Below, piece by piece: positions 36,546-48,899 of a DNA stretch of 64,000 bases. This DNA comes from Eublepharis macularius. Taxonomy: Eukaryota; Chordata; Lepidosauria; Squamata; Eublepharidae. Within the stretch, counting starts at the first letter, position 1, and each line of letters begins with the position of its first letter. The position numbers were made by a program, and so were the translations under genes. The stretch spans positions 191,928,311 to 191,992,310 of the forward strand of contig NC_072791.1 of assembly GCF_028583425.1 (NCBI RefSeq). The letters are read 5' to 3'. The notes under the pieces are model-generated. The model worked only from the letters and a program-made list of their open reading frames with translations, was not told where the DNA came from and did not search any database.

Positions 36546-36745
36546 TTTTTCCAAAGGAATCCAGGATGGCGAACATCATTCTCTCCTCCTGCATTTTACC
36601 CTCACAACAACTCTGTGAAGTAGGATGAGCTGAGAGACAGTGACTAGCCCAAGGTCACCCAGTGAGATTTATGGCAGAGTGGGGATTTGAACCTGGGTTT
36701 CCCAGATCCTAATCTGACACCCTAATCACTACACTATGGCTATGG
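36546..36745 (-). repeat. tRNA-derived lizard SINE, reverse orientation
   Basis: On - it reads GCCATAGTGTAGTGATTAGG...GGTTCAAATCCCCACTCTGCC, then GGGTGACCTTGGGCTAGTCA, the same family as 33045-33285. Confidence 0.75.
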
Positions 36746-38470
36746 GCACAGCAATGCCAAGAGAGATGTTCATAAGGAAAGCAAGAGGAGGACACCAATG
36801 TGCTTGCCCAGGGGCCATTGTTAAGTATTCCAGGCGAGTGGACAAATTGTAAAATGTCTTTCTGGGGATTCCAGCAGCATTTTAAATCACTATCTAGCAA
36901 TCCATTCCAAATGAGGCAGAAGTACAATAGTCTGTAGTGATATTACACCTATTCCTAAACTAAAGCAAGCAAAACAACAGCAGGATTTGAAATCTGTACT
37001 CTACCGGGATTTAAAATCTGTAGTCTGTATTCCTGGCTAAAGTATTTTCTGGCCGTCATAGATTGCTTTTTAAATTTAATGTTACAAACTCTTCTGGAAG
37101 AGTTAGAAGGAGTGTCAAGGATTACCATCACTTACATAGGAGAGAACAGTGGTTAACAGGAGTTCCAGCTCATTACTTGCTTTGCACCGTTTCCTTTTCA
37201 GTGCTAAGTGTTTACAGACCTATGGAATGTCCCCCATATGCCCCCATATGCTTGATATGGTGTTATAATTTTATTATAAAAATTAATAGGCATTTTAAAA
37301 AAAGAAATAGTGTTTTGTTTTTCCAATATGCTAGGCTGTTTGACTGGCTGAAGTTTTATTTCTTCAGTTTATGAATAAATAAACTTTTCTCATCCAGTAA
37401 TTTGAAAATGGCTGGCATTCCATTTGGTGTAATTGGTTGATAGAAGCAAAATAATTATGTTTTTGCAATTTAACTGATACGTTCAACATAAGGCTTCTGA
37501 TTTAATAGCCAACATGTTCTCTTTAAGGGGCTCCTTAAAGGAAAAAACAGGCTTAAAACATTTTTTTAAATGTCATTTTTATTATTTGGGTCATTTTTCA
37601 GCTACCACAAAGACCTCTACTTTGTAATATGCTTAGAATAGACAATGTGTCTAGTATAGGCAACAGAGAGATAGGGAAGCAAGTTATTTCTGTTTGTTGT
37701 TCTCAAATTAATGTTAATTGATAAAAAGTACAGGTATGTATTTTATGACACTTCTTGGTACGCGGTCCAAGGGCTGCATCATTTTTGAGGCTTTTGCTAA
37801 ACTACCCTTAATTAGCATCCTGGCCATCGATTTCACTGTTCCCTGCTAGAGGAGAATGCAACGCGTTGCAGTTTTAAAATGTTCAGATATAAGATGGAGG
37901 TGAAGAAGTGATCTGGGAAATGAACGACTTTCCTGGCAGGAGAGAATCTGACAGGATGGCATTTTACTAATTAAGAAGAGTGCTGGACTAACCAGATGGG
38001 AGGAATACAGATTGGAACTTTTTTATTTTTTTTAAGACACAAATGAAACAAACAAACAAAAAAAATCTCCTCTCTCCAATTATAATGTAGGCACCCAAAG
38101 TATATTGGAAAGGGTTTATCATATTGTTAGAGGAATCAAAACCTAGAGAAGGAGCAGAGGTATTGCATAAAATGAGAGGGAAAATAAAAAGTTTTCCATG
38201 GAAAGATGATCCACGGAAAAGTGTTCCATGAAAGATGCTGCTTTCTGGTCCCAGCCTATCTTAGAAATGGTACTGAATGCATAGTAAATGTGTTTATGGT
38301 TGCTGCTATACTGCTTAAGCCTATGCATATATACACAAAAGAAAATCTCTCTGAATTCACTTATTCTCAGGTAGAGAGGTGCACAAGACTATCACCTGAA
38401 TCACCCATATTACCCTCTCTGTTCTTCATAAGAGACTCAAGACCTTGGTACTTGAAACACACCACACATG
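36746..38470. other. AT-rich intergenic sequence
   Basis: No gene is recognised. A/T runs lie at about 38020-38065, including AACAAACAAAC. Confidence 0.45.
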
Positions 38471-38474
38471 CTGA

Positions 38475-38560
38475 GAACCAGGGTGTATAGTGGTTACAGT
38501 GTCAGACTAGGAAATGAAAGAATCAGGTTTGAATCCCCACTCTGTCTGGGAAATTTTGGG
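38475..38560 (+). repeat. tRNA-derived lizard SINE, 5' fragment
   Basis: GTGTATAGTGGTTACAGTGTCAGAC...GTTTGAATCCCCACTCTGTC is the head of the family at 33045. The body is lost or unrecognisable. Confidence 0.6.
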
Positions 38561-40360
38561 GGACAAAACCTGAAATCAATTTTGCCCAATCATGCCAAGT
38601 TCAGCCTACCAGACTGGCATTATATTCTACCTAGTGCTGGACTTCAACAGTCCCAGGTAAGCCTTGCCCATTGCTTTAAAGTGTGAGCACTCATCAAAGG
38701 TTAAAAGCCTGAAGACAGGATAGTAAAGAAATACTTGCAAACATTTATATATAGAAGAGAGGCTAAGTTCTGCAATGAAATTTGGCAACAAGTCTCTGCT
38801 TTTCAGTGCTGAGTTTTCCCATTTCACAGGGTGAAAAATGAATTAATAACTGTAAATTTAAAAAGCCTCTAAATCACGTGTGGATTAAAAAAAAAATTAG
38901 GTAGTTGGCTCAACAAGATTCTTGACATGAATATATTAGATCAATCCCAAGCAACTTTCTTGGCCATGTTTCCTAAAAAGTCAAGTCAAACATATGAGTT
39001 AGTTCTGTTCTAAAGAACATTACATTAATGGTCAGGTCTTTATATTATGAGGTGATTTTGCTTCTAGTTACAGAACTAGCGAGCAGGAAGTAGTGCTGTA
39101 CGGGAAAGCAATTCTAGGTCATGGCTAGCATCGCAAGACCTCCCACTGTGGCAGGACTGAAGACCTCCCACTGGCAACTTTCATCGCTCTCTGCCACTTA
39201 GAGTGGCAGCAAAAGAATTTTTTTAAAAAACAACACTATTCTGGAAAAACCCAGAAGTAAAGTCACATCAGTCTAGGAATTGCTAAAAAATTATATGGCT
39301 TTACCATGGAGTTTCCAATGATTCCCACCAGGAAAAAACAGAAGTGATATCATGTTGCTCCAGGAATCACCAGAAACTCTATGGTAAAACCATAGACTTT
39401 TCAGCTACTTTTAAAGCTACATCCATCCATCCATGCCCCTGTCCCCAAAGCTCCCACCAGTTGCCAGGCACAGGTACAGCTTGGCAACCCTAACTATAGC
39501 CAAGTTCTGCTTGTCCCTGTCTAGAAATGCATCATGCCCTTGCTGCCTGTTGCAAACTGCGCACTTTCAAGAAATGGAAATTGAAATATACCAGGCTTTT
39601 CCACATGCTGATTGCTGAAATGATTGGAATTAATTTTCTGAATTAAAACTACAGGCACATTAACACTTATTCACCAGATTTCAATTAACAGTTAAATAGG
39701 ATAACTAAATTAGCTAATGCTATTAAGTACAACTTATAAAGCATTCTTTTCCGTGCATTGCAAGCATACTTTAGGAAGCATTAAACACTGTAGCCTGAAT
39801 CTTGATCCTCACTATTATGGAAGTAAATTCTATCAGTTTCCATGAAATGTACTTCTAAATGTGTTTCTACTGGGACTATTTGCTCAATATCCACATTCAC
39901 ACATTTCCAGAGTATACAAGTGGAGACTATTTCTCCAAGTATAAGAACATACTTATTTTCTTACTAATTATATAGAGCAAGCCTTAGCAGGACTACTCAG
40001 GAGTAAGCCCCATTTGTGGCTCACTCCCACAAAAACGTTTTGATGATTGCCGCCACACTATGTAAGCTTTGCTCAGGCTCTTGGGAATAGTCTCCAGAGA
40101 TGAACCCTTCTTTCTTTCCTCCCAAAATTCAATTAATTCTCTTTTAAAATGTATCAGAATCAGAAATGGCAAGAAGGTTATTCTGTTCTGCATACTACAA
40201 AAAAATGTTCTTCCATCTCTTGATTGCAGGCAGCCAACAGAAAATGGGTACAGTGTTGGAAGAGCAGGTGTGTTTTCACTTGGAGGAAGCAGCAAGAGAT
40301 ACGAAAATGACTTAGCAGCTGGTGAGCAAGAGAGATTGAACTTGTGCCAGGCAAACTGTG
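38561..40360. other. Intergenic sequence with old repeats
   Basis: 39110-39490 carries diverged copies of the repeat at 32680-32960. 39785-40010 carries pieces of the palindromic repeat at 15138. No exon is recognised. Confidence 0.4.
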
Positions 40361-40375
40361 GTGTGTGTGTGTGTG

Positions 40376-40416
<41 letters not shown>

Positions 40417-40419
40417 TTT
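40361..40419 (+). repeat. Compound (GT)n(GA)n microsatellite
   Basis: GTGTGTGTGTGTGTGTGT is followed directly by a GAGA tract of about 30 bases. Some short reading frames here are artefacts of this tract. Confidence 0.9.
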
Positions 40420-40901
40420 TTCTCTTTACTAAGGGCTTGTCCAGATGGCATGCTCCCCTTTGACTGGTTTAAACCGGAAATGAAGGTAGGAAAGGTAGGG
40501 GAGCACCTAGCTCAGAGTTCTGTTCCTCAGCTGATCTTCCAGATGGAACCACCTACACTGATGATAGCAATCCCAGTTCTGCCATTTAGACTGGCAGGGA
40601 TCCATAAAATATCCTGTCGTTGGGTGTCAGGCACAAAGATGGGAACTATTCACCACTGACAGCCAAAAGGTCATGGGGCTAAAGAACAAAATACAATTAA
40701 GGCTAAGTATCATAATCTCAAATCATCTTCAGTATCTTAGGAGACAAAACATATGTTCCAAATGATCATGCTATAAAATACTACAATCACAATATTCTTG
40801 TACTTATAGAAGTTTGGGTGCTTGTAGTGCAACTGTAAGCAGAGTTACACCTTCAACCCTGTTTATGAGTTACACCTTCAGAGTTACACCTTCAACCCAT
40901 T

Positions 40902-41101
40902 ATGGGTCAGCCAGAAATGTCCCAATGGGCCGATAGCCTGGGAGCTACCTCTCCTGAGCGCTACTGCCTGGCCGAGCACGAGCCACCACTCAGCGATGGG
41001 AAGACTGAGTCTGCCACTTCCTGGGCAACTCCTTCCTGAACTTTCTGGACTGCCCCTTCATCAGCCTGGATGACTTACACAGCAGGGACTTGATCAATTA
41101 G
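40902..41101 (+). pseudogene. Possible processed-pseudogene fragment, unrecognised
   Basis: A frame from ATG 40902 (MGQPEMSQWADSLGATSPER...) runs 45 codons to TGA at 41039. From about 41013 an overlapping second frame reads FLGNSFLNFLDCPFISLDDL and ends at TAG 41099-41101. The two together look like one coding piece broken by a small frameshift, and GC content is higher than around it. A G run follows at about 41109-41118. I do not recognise the parent protein. It may be chance. Confidence 0.25.
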
Positions 41102-41332
41102 TGGTCTGGGGGGGGGGGCTCTTCTGGCCTCCCAGTCTGCCCTGGTTTATTCATGGACAGTGCAGTATAACATTATGTTTCTGTTTCTATTTATTACAAA
41201 TACTGGGCACAATCCATTCCTGAGTGCTTGTGACAGAGAACTCCTCATGGTTGTTGTCTGTGTCTTCCTAGTCCTCAGGAGGTAGCTAGGCATACACAAG
41301 GTCTTTGGTCAGGGCTACATGCATATTATAAG

Positions 41333-41632
41333 GAGCCTTGTGGCGCAGAGTGGTCAGTGGCAGTACTGCAGCTCAAGCTCTGCTCACGACCTGAGTTCGA
41401 TCCTGGCAGAAGCCAAGTTCAGGTAGCTGACTCAAGGCTGACTCAGCCTTCCATCCTTCTGAGGTCGGTAAAATGAGCACCCAGTTTCCTGGGGGTAAAG
41501 TGCAGATGACTGGGGAAGGCAATGGCAAACCACCCCATAACAAAAGTTTGCCAAGAAAACATTGTGATATGACGTCCCCCCATTGGTCAGTACTGACTCA
41601 GTGTTTGCACAGGGACTACCTTTACCTTTACA
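41333..41632 (+). repeat. tRNA-derived SINE, second type (GGAGCCTTGTGGCGCAGAG head)
   Basis: The head GGAGCCTTGTGGCGCAGAGT...GAGTTCGATCCTGGC has tRNA-like A and B boxes. The body has GAGGTCGGTAAAATGAGCACC, then GGCAATGGCAAACCACCCC, and ends CACAGGGACTACCTTTACC. It is near full length and well preserved. Confidence 0.75.
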
Positions 41633-41689
41633 TACAGGCATACTAGCAAAGCATTTTGCCACTCCAAGGGCTGCAAAATACATGCATAT

Positions 41690-41875
41690 GGTTGCCAACA
41701 TCAGGTTGCCAACATCCTGGAGGAAAAAAAAGGCCTGTTTCTTTAAGAGAGGCTTAACGGGTAGAAATGGGCAGGTGACACTGTTCATAGCATGGAGGTA
41801 AATGAGATTCTATTAAGTCGCTGTTAAAAGGACAGTTTGGTTTCCCCCCAGGCTGTTAGCAACCTCAACACACAA
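41690..41875 (+). repeat. Interspersed repeat with GTTGCCA-type ends, copy 2
   Basis: It shares GGGTAGAAATGGGCAGGTGAC and the TTAAGAGAGG segment with 15495-15682, and begins GGTTGCCAACATCCTGGAGG. Confidence 0.5.
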
Positions 41876-43610
41876 GTTAGGACATATAGCAGTGCATCTT
41901 ATAATAATGCTGGCTCGTGGAGAGTTGGTGGGGGAGTTGGTTCTGAGAAATGGTAAGGATTATGCATCAAATTCATAGTAAATCATCCCATAATTGGCCT
42001 TACAGAACACGAGATAGCAGTGTCCTGGTCTGGAATAGGGGTCTGCAACCTATAGATCCAGAGCCAAATGTGGCTGTTTGTGGAACCATACATAGCTCTT
42101 TATAAAATCAAGGCTTTAAGTTATATTGGAGGGATAGATGGGATGCTAGAATAACCAGTATGCAAAAGGAATGGCAGGTAAAGGTTTTTATGGGACTCGA
42201 GGGCTTCTTACAGATGCTTTACAGAAAGATAAATGATAGAGGTGAAGACTTGCCTGTAATCCAACTAATAACTATGCACATATTTATGCCAGTGCACTAT
42301 AACAATTGTGAAATCTCATGCGTGCCACTGTCTAACAAAAGATTTACAACAACCAGGAAGATATGCGATCCTTATGTGGTCCTCCCTGAGCTGGAGCCAG
42401 TTCAGTGGCTGGCATATTGTAAAACATGGACACTCCTTGTCCAAGGGGGCATTGGGCCCCAAAATCTGAGCTGAATTTTCCTTTCCTTTCCTTCTTTCTG
42501 CAGACCTTTGAGTAACTTTGGTGTGCATGCCAAAAAACAAACCCCTATAATTTTGAGTGTTTGTAATCTATGTAATAAGACATAGGAGGCCTTTAGAACA
42601 AAATGTGTATCTTACACTGCCTTTAAAATCAAGAATTCTTTTTTTCTACGCTTTATTTTATCGCTAATGCAAATCATCAAAATGAAACTCGAGACAAAAG
42701 GTTACCTGAAAAAAGAAACATCAAAACATCAATAAGAAAAAAAATAACAATTACTCTCTGAGTAGTGATGTACTAAAATAGTAATCTCATAATTATATTT
42801 TTAAACAAAAGAAAATGCAGAGAGATGCAACCAACCCAATATCAAGAATATTATAAAATTGTCATTGATCAATAAACACACAACAAACAATATTTGCAAT
42901 ATCTGAACTTGGGTTTATTAATGTAATCTATAAACCAGAATGCTACATAGATTGAAATGTTATAAAACAACCGAGGGACCTGTGAAGACTCGAGTCATGG
43001 GTGAAAGGAAATTGTATCTTACCCATTGGCCCCCACTCCTTCCCTCTTGTTCCTGTCCCACTTTACCTGCAACTCCTCCCCTCCCCATTCTTCTTCTATC
43101 TACCTTCACTTCATCCTCTTTCTAGTAGAGGATACAGCTGCCATGTTGGATTCCATTTTGGGTTCCTCTAGGGGGTTTCCTTAACATATTAAGAGGACTT
43201 AATCCCCAAATAATTTCTTGTTTTAAAAAAGGTGTGTGGGTTTTGTTTTTTGGTTTTTTGGTTTTGTTTTGGGGTTTTGGGGGGGGGGCAATTTAGGGAT
43301 TCCCACTGGATTTGCAGAACTCTAAATTTAACTATGGCCCACTTGTACAGATTGGCTCTTGGCCATTAGACATAAGGACACCTTTCAGCATCTGGCTCAC
43401 ATCTTACATTTGCATTTGTACACATGAATATGAGCATGTTCTCATAATAGCTAGCCTAGTCCCATTCTTAGTTCGCTGTTTTGTCACTAATTGTCTGGAA
43501 AAGGGTTATGTTGTGTGTCTTCAGTGGCTCATTGTGGAAAGGTTGGCAGCTTCTGTTCTAGAGGTTTATTTTTAATCTTGACCTTTACTAACTTAAAAAT
43601 TAAAAACATA
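41876..43610. other. Intergenic sequence without recognised genes
   Basis: A G/T-rich low-complexity tract lies at about 43231-43290, rich in GGTTTTG runs. No exon is recognised. Confidence 0.45.
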
Positions 43611-43611
43611 G

Positions 43612-43875
43612 ATATTAATAATAATAGCAACAACAACATTTGATTTATATACCGCCCTTCAGGGCAACTCAGAGCGGTTTACAAAAATGTGTTATATTAT
43701 CCTCACAACAACCACCCTGTGAGGTGGTGGGGGGGGCGGGGTTGAGAGAGCTCCAAGAAGCTGTGACTGATCCAAGGTCACCCAGCTGGCTTCAAGCAGA
43801 GGAGTGGGGAATCAAACCTGGTTCTCCAGATTAGAGTCCTGCTGCTCTTAACAACTATATCAAACTGGCACTACA
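43612..43875 (-). repeat. tRNA-derived lizard SINE, reverse, with (ATT/GTT)n tail
   Basis: On - it reads GCCAGTTTGATATAGTTGTTAAG...GGTTTGATTCCCCACTCC, then GCTGGGTGACCTTGGATCAG, CCTCACAGGGTGGTTGTTGTG, and ends GGGCGGTATATAAATCAAATG followed by TTGTTGTTGCTATTATTATT. It is full length. Confidence 0.8.
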
Positions 43876-46800
43876 CCAAACAAGCATGTGAAATATGCCT
43901 ACTAATTAACAGCCCTAAAATGCGTGTCCATACAAAGGAAGGCCTTCCAGACAATCAATTTATACTATAACAAATACCCATGATTAGTTATTAGTTTGTT
44001 ACTGGAGATATGTTTCCTGAAGCAAGTGCATCTATTGTAGTGATACTGCATTTTGCCAACACTAAATCCACAACATCTTGTTGCAGTGCATTATGTATCT
44101 TAAGGGGCACAGTGGCTTAAGATCAATAGTTTAATTGTTGCTTTTGCCATGCACTTGTTGCTAGGTAACTTTCCAGAGTTATGTTTTAATAAAATTTTCT
44201 TGTTTAAAAAGCTTGCTTGATAACAGCCTTATTTTCTCATAGCTCAACACGAGGCAGATTTTTAAACACATTGAATCAGGGGAAACAGTATAGAAACTGC
44301 TTATGTAAGAGTCATGTTTTCCACCACCCCCTCCCTATTTAATAATGCTAATAACTTCATCAGTGACGGAACATATCTCCTTTTCAAAAAGATACCAGAA
44401 TGGTTACACACACTGGGATACACATCCTCAAATGCTTTCCACTCTGATCAATTACAGCCTAAATTAGTTCGTGAGGATTAGATATTGAGAAGGCCACTTC
44501 TGCCAGCAAAAGGGCATGGGGTGTGGGGACAGAAGGGCTTTTTTGTTGTTGTTGCAATCCACACTTACACAGCAGATCACTCATGTCACACTCAGAGTAC
44601 TTCCTGTGGGTTCCCTGAACGTGGCACGGTAGTTTGGAGGGCACAGGCGAAACTCGACAATACCGCGTCCCTTAATCCACCACAGGGACACAACGCCATT
44701 TCAGAGCCTTTTTTTTTTTTACTTTACAAATGACAAAGGTTCTGAACCGGCTGTGGACTGAGACGTTAGGGTGAGAGGCTCCTGTCTCCCCACTCCTGTG
44801 GGGAGACAGAGCTGAAACAGCAAGATTGGGGCTACGTGACTTCTTTAAAAGAAAAAGAACAGGATCTAAAGTGGTGCCACGTAAAGTGGTACACAGTAGC
44901 TTGTGGCATGTGAGGGAACACAGGAAAGTCCCATTCCACAAACAAAGCCCTACTCATAGTTACTTTGGATCCAACCTTTTGCTTTTACACCTGCATTTGC
45001 AGGACTATCTCACAAAGGCTAAGGGTATTCTCACCGGTGACATACTCCAAGATTTTCTTTTGCTGCTGATGTGTGTGGATGTTAGCATGGGGTAGAAAAG
45101 AAAGGAGAAAAGGTTAAGATCCAACATACAATTAATGCAATGTAGATTTGCATTAAAGTACTAGGGAAACAGAAGACTCAGGAAAAAATAAATGTCCTCA
45201 AATTAGATAGAGGCATAGTGTGGCTTTTACAGAAGAAAGTAGTTCAGGTTGGAGAGAGAAACACCGGAGTTCTCCCCCATCTCTCGGGAGACTAACAGCA
45301 TTTATGAACTGATAGAGAGCTATGAATGTATTAGCTCTGGTTTTGGCATTCTCAATGTATAAATGGAATATGTTCTGTATATAAGCAGCCTCACAGGCAT
45401 TGTTGTTGGGGACCTATGTACATAAGTAGTTGCGATATTGAATTACTCCTATTAAGGATTTGTATATAAAAGAAAAACTTGAATTTGGATACCAATTTAA
45501 GGTGTATTATTGTTACACTCTTGTTGTACTTCCTTGAGTTTGGGGCTCTCTGTGTTTGATGAGAGAAACTAACCGCCAAGAATGCCTTCCCCGACATCAG
45601 CTCATAGTCCATACTATGAAAGGCAAAATCATCATTTTACTAGCTGATCACAGACAGAACAACAGTACAAAGGGGGGGGGGGGGAGGACCCAGTCATATG
45701 AATGGATTCACTCTTGTCCATTTCAGAAGGAGCCCCTTTTGCAGACTCACCAAAGAGAGTGTGGAAACTACCATCTCTGCTAATGAACCAAACATGACTG
45801 CTTTCCAGACCCTAAATCCTCCAAAGAATTACAGGGTTGGGCTGCCTGCCAATTTAAACAATTGCCAGAAAGCCTGATAATCTGGTTACAATCAAAGACG
45901 ACAGAAAAAAGCAGCAACTACTCAAAAATCTTGAAGAAACAGATTTTTCATGTTTAAACAATTCCAAAGGAGAACTTGTTCTATGCACAGCAGTATAAAG
46001 AGCAGGAGGATAATCTGACTTTGAAATGCCACTAAAATCCAAATAACATATATCTGAATGGATAGATCTGAGAGTTACATTTACAAGTCTGGTCCTTCGG
46101 AGCTCTTGCCTTGTTCAAGAAAACATGGGGAAATGACAGCTTTGTTTTTACTTACAGCCACCACCCCCTTCCCCCTCGCCACACGGAACTCCAAAGTTAT
46201 GCAAATACAGCCCCCACTGGGACTGTTTCAGCCAACCAGCCCCTCTTCCCCCCATACTGTGGTCCCAGGTGTTAGCAGAGTAGCATAGTATGTGCAGCAA
46301 AAGTGTGGGTCTGCCTACATTGCAGTCTGTGCGCAGGGAGAGGAACAAACTCGCACACAGAGCCTGGTTAAGCTTTAGAAAAGAAATATAAAGCCTTCTA
46401 TTTCGGCAAGTCCATTGTGAATAAGAAATAGGAGAGAAAGCATTCTTCGTATCTGTCTAGTCTAGGCTGCCAAGAGATTCAAGATGCCCTGTCCTGCCCC
46501 TGCAGTGGCAAGACAGAGGACAAAGAGAGGGAGCTGTGGTACAAGAAGGAAGGAAGTTCCTGAGAAAACAATCTACTCTCCAAAGGGATAGCTCCAGGAT
46601 AGTAGAAAGGAAGGATGGAGAGACCCTTGATCTCTCTATCTCCCTGACACATAAGTCCCCCCTGCCCCGGAAATCTGAGATGAGAGACAGTGTAACAGTC
46701 CTTCACTTCTTACACCAAGCCAAATAAGGCCCCCACGGGCTTTAAAAATGATCCTTGCAGTTGCTATCTGGCTGAAAGGAAAGCAAGTTGGACCCAACTA

Positions 46801-46985
46801 GTTGTACAACATTTCATAAAGACTGGCTTGTAATTTAGGATTTACCCATTCACATGTATACACATATTAAAGAAAACATGCCACTCGCTGTCCATGACAG
46901 CTGCTTCAAATGTTTATTATTTGATAGCTGTAATATAAAAAGGAATTCCTATTGTATATTGGAAAGCTCCTAATAATTACCCATG
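43876..46985. other. Intergenic sequence without recognised genes
   Basis: It holds an 11-bp perfect hairpin at 44782-44809 (CTGTCTCCCCA arms), a T run at about 44710 and a G run of about 13 at 45672-45684. No exon is recognised. Confidence 0.4.
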
Positions 46986-46989
46986 GAAC

Positions 46990-47175
46990 CTCTGTTGAGC
47001 TGAAAACTCTATGGTAAAACCATAGAGTTTCCAGAAATTCCTAGAGCTACCCTATGTCATTTCCATAGCTAGTATCACTGTGCTTTTTTTTTAAAAGTCT
47101 GTTGCCACTTAGAGGGGTGGCAAGCAAACAACGCTGCTGCTGGCAGGAGATCTGGCCACCCTACTTGCAACCTAT
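46990..47175. repeat. Old interspersed repeat related to 32680-32960
   Basis: ACTCTATGGTAAAACCATAGAGTTTCCAG is a local palindrome, followed by the CTAGAGCTACCCTATGTCA segment and GCCACTTAGAGGGGTGGCA. Similar pieces are near 39190-39400. Confidence 0.45.
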
Positions 47176-47384
47176 GAAGAATCACATGAAATGCTGGCTG
47201 CAAATAAGAAAGCTTGCAGGTAGCTGTCATTGTTTTCACAATCACAACAGATTGTTACAATCACAAAATTGGCAAGGCCTTATATGGAAATGACAGGTGA
47301 TGTAATCAAGAATCTGTGGGACTCCTGTCAGGCTGTGGGCTTGCAAACAACCCTATGGACAATTACACAAGCTGCCCAACATCT

Positions 47385-47640
47385 GAACCAACCAGTGTGA
47401 TGTATTTGTTAAAATGATGGCTTAGGATCTGGGCAGCCCAGGTTCAATTCCCCTCTCCACCATGGAAGCTTGCCAAGTGGTCTTTGGCCAATCATAAAAA
47501 CTCTCGGCCTAACATATCTCACAAGATTTGTTGTAAGGAAAGAACGGAGGAGGGAAGAATGATGTAAGCTGTTCTCGGTTACCATTGGGAAGAAAGGCAG
47601 GATATAAATGAAGTAGATTAAATAAAAAATAAAGTAAGTG
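47385..47640 (+). repeat. tRNA-derived lizard SINE, diverged
   Basis: It carries TTAGGATCTGGGCAGCCCAGGTTCAATTCCCC, the ACCATGGAAGCTTGCC segment, and the tail GGCAGGATATAAATGAAGTAG. The A-box part is eroded. Confidence 0.7.
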
Positions 47641-47823
47641 TATAGCAAACAAGTGAATACATAGGATTGCAACCATGCTGCCTGAATACTCGAAAACAAG
47701 GCCAGATGAGTTCAGAAGGATGAAATACCACAAATACCTTTGTGGAAACACTCCACACCTGGAGACTAAATTTCCACCTTCTATGAGGACACAAGAAACT
47801 TCAGTGTTTCTATTTGTTATATT

Positions 47824-48078
47824 CAGGGCTTTTTTTCAGCTGGAACGTGGTGGAACAGAGTTCCGGAACCTCTTAAAAATGGTCACATGGCTGGTGGCCC
47901 CGCCCCCTGATCTCCAGACAGAGGGGAGTTTAGATTGCCTTCCGCGCCACAGCACAGAGGGCAATCTAAACTCCCCTCTGTCTGGAGGTCAGGGGGCGGG
48001 GCCACCAGCCATGTGACCATTTTCTCCGAGGGCAACGCACTGAGTTCCACCACCTCTTTTCCCAGAAAAAAAGCCCTG
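47824..48078 (-). mobile_element. Palindromic hAT-type MITE, copy 2 (255 bp), inverted
   Basis: It has the same hairpin family as 18753-19012 but in the opposite orientation. The ends are CAGGGCTTTTTTTCAGC and CAGAAAAAAAGCCCTG. The flanks carry a perfect 8-bp duplication, GTTATATT at 47816-47823 and 48079-48086, the hAT signature. Confidence 0.85.
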
Positions 48079-48339
48079 GTTATATTCATGTTGTTTTTCT
48101 TCCCAAAGCACCCAAATGACTTACAAAAATGTGTTCAAAAATACAATATAAATAAAACAATCCATCAAACAAAAATAAATCAACAAACCATATTGGGCCA
48201 GTCCTCCTGAATGCAGCAGGTGGCTTGTTGAACTGCAATGGCTGCAAGCCATGGGATAAAAGTCAAACAGCCAAGAACCCTTCGGCTCTTTGCCTTTTGG
48301 CTCATGTCCAAAGGCCTGTGCCTCTGGCCACAACCAAAG

Positions 48340-48520
48340 AGCTAGTTTGGTGTAGTGGTTAGAATGTCCGATTAGGATCTGGGAGATCTGGGTTTGAATC
48401 CCTGCTCTGTCAAAGAAAACGTTTGCAGGGTAACTTTGGGCCACTCACATACGTTTAGCCTAACCTACCTCACAGGGTTGGTATGAGGATAAAATGGAGG
48501 AGAACTTATAAAATACTTTG
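48340..48520 (+). repeat. tRNA-derived lizard SINE
   Basis: The head GTTTGGTGTAGTGGTTAGAATG...GGGTTTGAATCCCTGCTCTGTC, then TTTAGCCTAACCTACCTCACAGGG and AGGATAAAATGGAGG. It runs into LINE-like sequence (TTTATTAGTCATCTTTCTACC) from about 48520. Confidence 0.75.
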
Positions 48521-48899
48521 TTTATTTTATTAGTCATCTTTCTACCTTAGAGGAGCTCAAGACAGCTTACAATATGAAACAGAAAGGAACAAAAATACTT
48601 TGAAAACAGTTTAAAACTATTCATATATTAAAAAGTGGCTAAACCGAAGTTCTCCTAAATTTTCAAAAGTCTTCAGCTGCCTCCTTAAGACAGAGGGGAG
48701 TGGGTGGCAAATACAGTGAGCTGTCAGGTGGTCGGAGTCCAGTTCCATGCGGCCAGATATAAAAGCCCTCAAACTACACGGAACAACTCAGCTGGATGAT
48801 TATGTGCAGACGCAATGGTGGCCGAGAAATATTGCCTTTTCACTGCCATCACCACCACAGAATGGGGTCTAATATGGGCTCTGTGCTGTGTTCAATTGG

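Noticed and set aside
39993-40451. 152-codon frame on -
   Set aside because: It is created largely by the (GT)n(GA)n microsatellite and has no domain.
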